Shown here piece after piece: positions 24,835-25,859 of a stretch of 25,859 nt of DNA. Where the stretch lies: positions 1 to 25,859 of the forward strand of contig CATJWA010000202.1 of assembly GCA_949744025.1 (NCBI GenBank), read 5' to 3'. The position numbers and the translations under genes were made by a program. The number at the start of each line of letters is the position of its first letter. Position 1 is the stretch's first letter. A model generated the notes under the pieces. It saw only the letters and a program-made list of their open reading frames with translations, was not told the DNA's origin and made no database searches. Source of the stretch: an uncultured Eubacteriales bacterium (GTDB lineage: Bacteria; Bacillota; Clostridia; Oscillospirales; Oscillospiraceae).

Positions 24835-25572
24835 TCAATATCTCCTTTTATCCGGTCCCCAGCCGTCGAGCGGCAGGCGCTGCATGGCGCCGAAAACCTT
24901 GCTGCGCAGGTCCGGATAGGTTTGGCTGAGCGTATGCAGAAGCTGCTTAATCTCATAGCGGCTGCTGCCCTCGTCCTCAGGGCAGGGATTATGCACCACA
25001 GGCAGGTTCAGCCCGCGGGCAAGGTTGGCTATACGCTGCTCGCCCGCGTAGACCATAGGGCGTATCTGCCAGACATCCGCGCGGGACATGTATGTCACAG
25101 GCTTGAAGCAGCTTATCCTCCCTTCGAACAGCAGCGAGAGCATGAATGTCTCCACCGCGTCGTCGAAATGGTGGCCCAACGCCAGCTTATTGCAGCCACG
25201 CTCTCGCATAGCGTCGTTGAGCGCCCCGCGGCGCATTTTTGAGCACAGCGAGCATGGATTTTCCTCGCGCCGCACGTCGAACACTATCTCCTTTATATCC
25301 GTTTTCAGGCGCGTGTACGGCACACCGAGGCGTTGACACAGCTCCGCCGGTCCGGCAAAATCCATGCCGTCAAAACCGAGCTCAATCGTGATGGCCTCGA
25401 GCTCAAATTGCTTTGGGTAGTAACCCTGCAAATGTTTCATTGCACAAAGCAGGACAAGCGAGTCCTTTCCCCCCGACACGCCCACGGCGATACGGTCGCC
25501 CTGCTCTATCATTCTGTATTCGTCCACAGCCTTGCGTACAAGACTTGTAAAGTTGTTGAGTTCATTGTTCAT
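24835..25572 (-). CDS. ttcA: TtcA-like tRNA thiolation enzyme (PP-loop ATPase)
   Basis: A protein of 245 residues of the TtcA group, which adenylates a tRNA cytidine (C32) and replaces its oxygen with sulfur using an iron-sulfur cluster. The PP-loop SGGKDS is at 33-38. The PCSLCSKMRRGAL segment gives Cys 107 and 110, and NPCPEDE gives the third cysteine at 197; these are the cluster ligands in TtcA. LALGHHFDDAVETF (about 130-143) is the conserved central motif. It is a little shorter than the enterobacterial enzyme, and Firmicutes members are less well characterised, so the exact tRNA target is inferred. The ATG at 25572 has only a weak AAAGGCGG upstream. Confidence 0.85.
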   Translation of the reverse strand: MNNELNNFTSLVRKAVDEYRMIEQGDRIAVGVSGGKDSLVLLCAMKHLQGYYPKQFELEAITIELGFDGMDFAGPAELCQRLGVPYTRLKTDIKEIVFDVRREENPCSLCSKMRRGALNDAMRERGCNKLALGHHFDDAVETFMLSLLFEGRISCFKPVTYMSRADVWQIRPMVYAGEQRIANLARGLNLPVVHNPCPEDEGSSRYEIKQLLHTLSQTYPDLRSKVFGAMQRLPLDGWGPDKRRY

Positions 25573-25709
25573 AAAAATCAGCCGCCTTTTCTGTCAGAAG
25601 TGTAGAATCATTTTAAAAAATCGAGTTCGAGTATATCAGAGTATTCGAGAGCAAACGCGAGAAAACAGGAGCTTGCTGTTTTGTAAATTAAAAAGGTGCA
25701 AAATATGCC

Positions 25710-25738
25710 TTGACATTGGAAAAAGCTTGTGATATAAA
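25710..25738 (+). promoter_or_regulatory. Strong promoter of the last (partial) gene
   Basis: A perfect TTGACA (25710-25715), a 17-base spacer and TATAAA (25733-25738). Transcription would start near 25745, giving an untranslated leader of about 85 bases before the ATG at 25830. Confidence 0.78.
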
Positions 25739-25757
25739 GAATAAGCGCTTTAGGCGC

Positions 25758-25781
25758 CGCGCACTATTTTATCCGTGCGCG
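25758..25781 (+). promoter_or_regulatory. Leader hairpin of the last gene
   Basis: CGCGCAC (25758-25764) pairs with GTGCGCG (25775-25781) around a ten-base loop in the 5' leader. There is no U run directly after it, so it is not a plain terminator. It could stabilise the mRNA or be part of a regulatory leader; no known riboswitch core is visible. Confidence 0.4.
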
Positions 25782-25829
25782 TTGAAAATGTCAAAACTAT
25801 TTTTTATATTCTGAACGGAGGAAAAACCC

Positions 25830-25859
25830 ATGTCCACAACAATGGCAAATGCGGCCACC
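25830..25859 (+). CDS. Start of a protein gene (first ten codons only)
   Basis: An ATG at 25830 follows ACGGAGGA (25815-25822) at a good distance and opens MSTTMANAAT to the window edge. Together with the strong promoter at 25710 this is clearly a real gene start, but ten residues are too few to name a family. Confidence 0.7.
   Translation, partial: MSTTMANAAT

Overview
The window looks like a moderately GC-rich Gram-positive anaerobe of the class Clostridia, probably a gut Oscillospiraceae-type bacterium. This is inferred from the S-layer-homology (SLH) anchored giant repeat protein, strong GGAGG-type ribosome binding sites, an FMN riboswitch in front of an ECF riboflavin transporter, and the rarA / DUF951 / AzlCD / TtcA-like gene content. 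No rRNA, tRNA, CRISPR array, phage or transposase gene was seen.

Region 1 (1-919): the 3' end of a class III (PLP) aminotransferase on the + strand, then a non-coding stretch with a strong bidirectional hairpin terminator and a possible fragment of a decayed surface-protein reading frame.

Region 2 (920-14223, - strand): more than half the window is one surface-protein gene, split into two reading frames by an apparent one-base deletion near 9922. Restoring one base gives about 4,434 residues: signal peptide, Cys/His-rich segment, beta-helix-like segment, about 40 Ig-like/MBG/YDG-type domains, a pre-SLH region and three SLH domains. The domains follow a higher-order order: short ABCD blocks alternate with long ABABABCD blocks, giving a 12-domain period of about 3.09 kb. 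This is the most striking structure in the window.

Region 3 (14224-16955, - strand): a 396-base upstream region with a good promoter and two hairpins, then a tight operon rarA - DUF951 - radical SAM protein, driven by a near-consensus promoter.

Region 4 (17131-18693, + strand): promoter, FMN riboswitch, intrinsic terminator, ribU (riboflavin ECF S component) and a pyridoxamine-phosphate-oxidase-like flavoprotein. Flavin uptake and a probable flavin-binding protein therefore sit under one FMN-sensing leader.

Region 5 (18713-22280): tcdA (tRNA t6A dehydratase) and a membrane-anchored parvulin-type foldase on the - strand. A divergent metallophosphoesterase follows on the + strand, then a 20-codon ORF with its own ribosome binding site and a 17-bp terminator.

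Region 6 (22316-25859): a MATE exporter (-), divergent azlC-azlD branched-chain amino acid exporter genes (+), a TtcA-like tRNA thiolation enzyme (-), and the first ten codons of a further + strand gene behind a strong promoter and structured leader.
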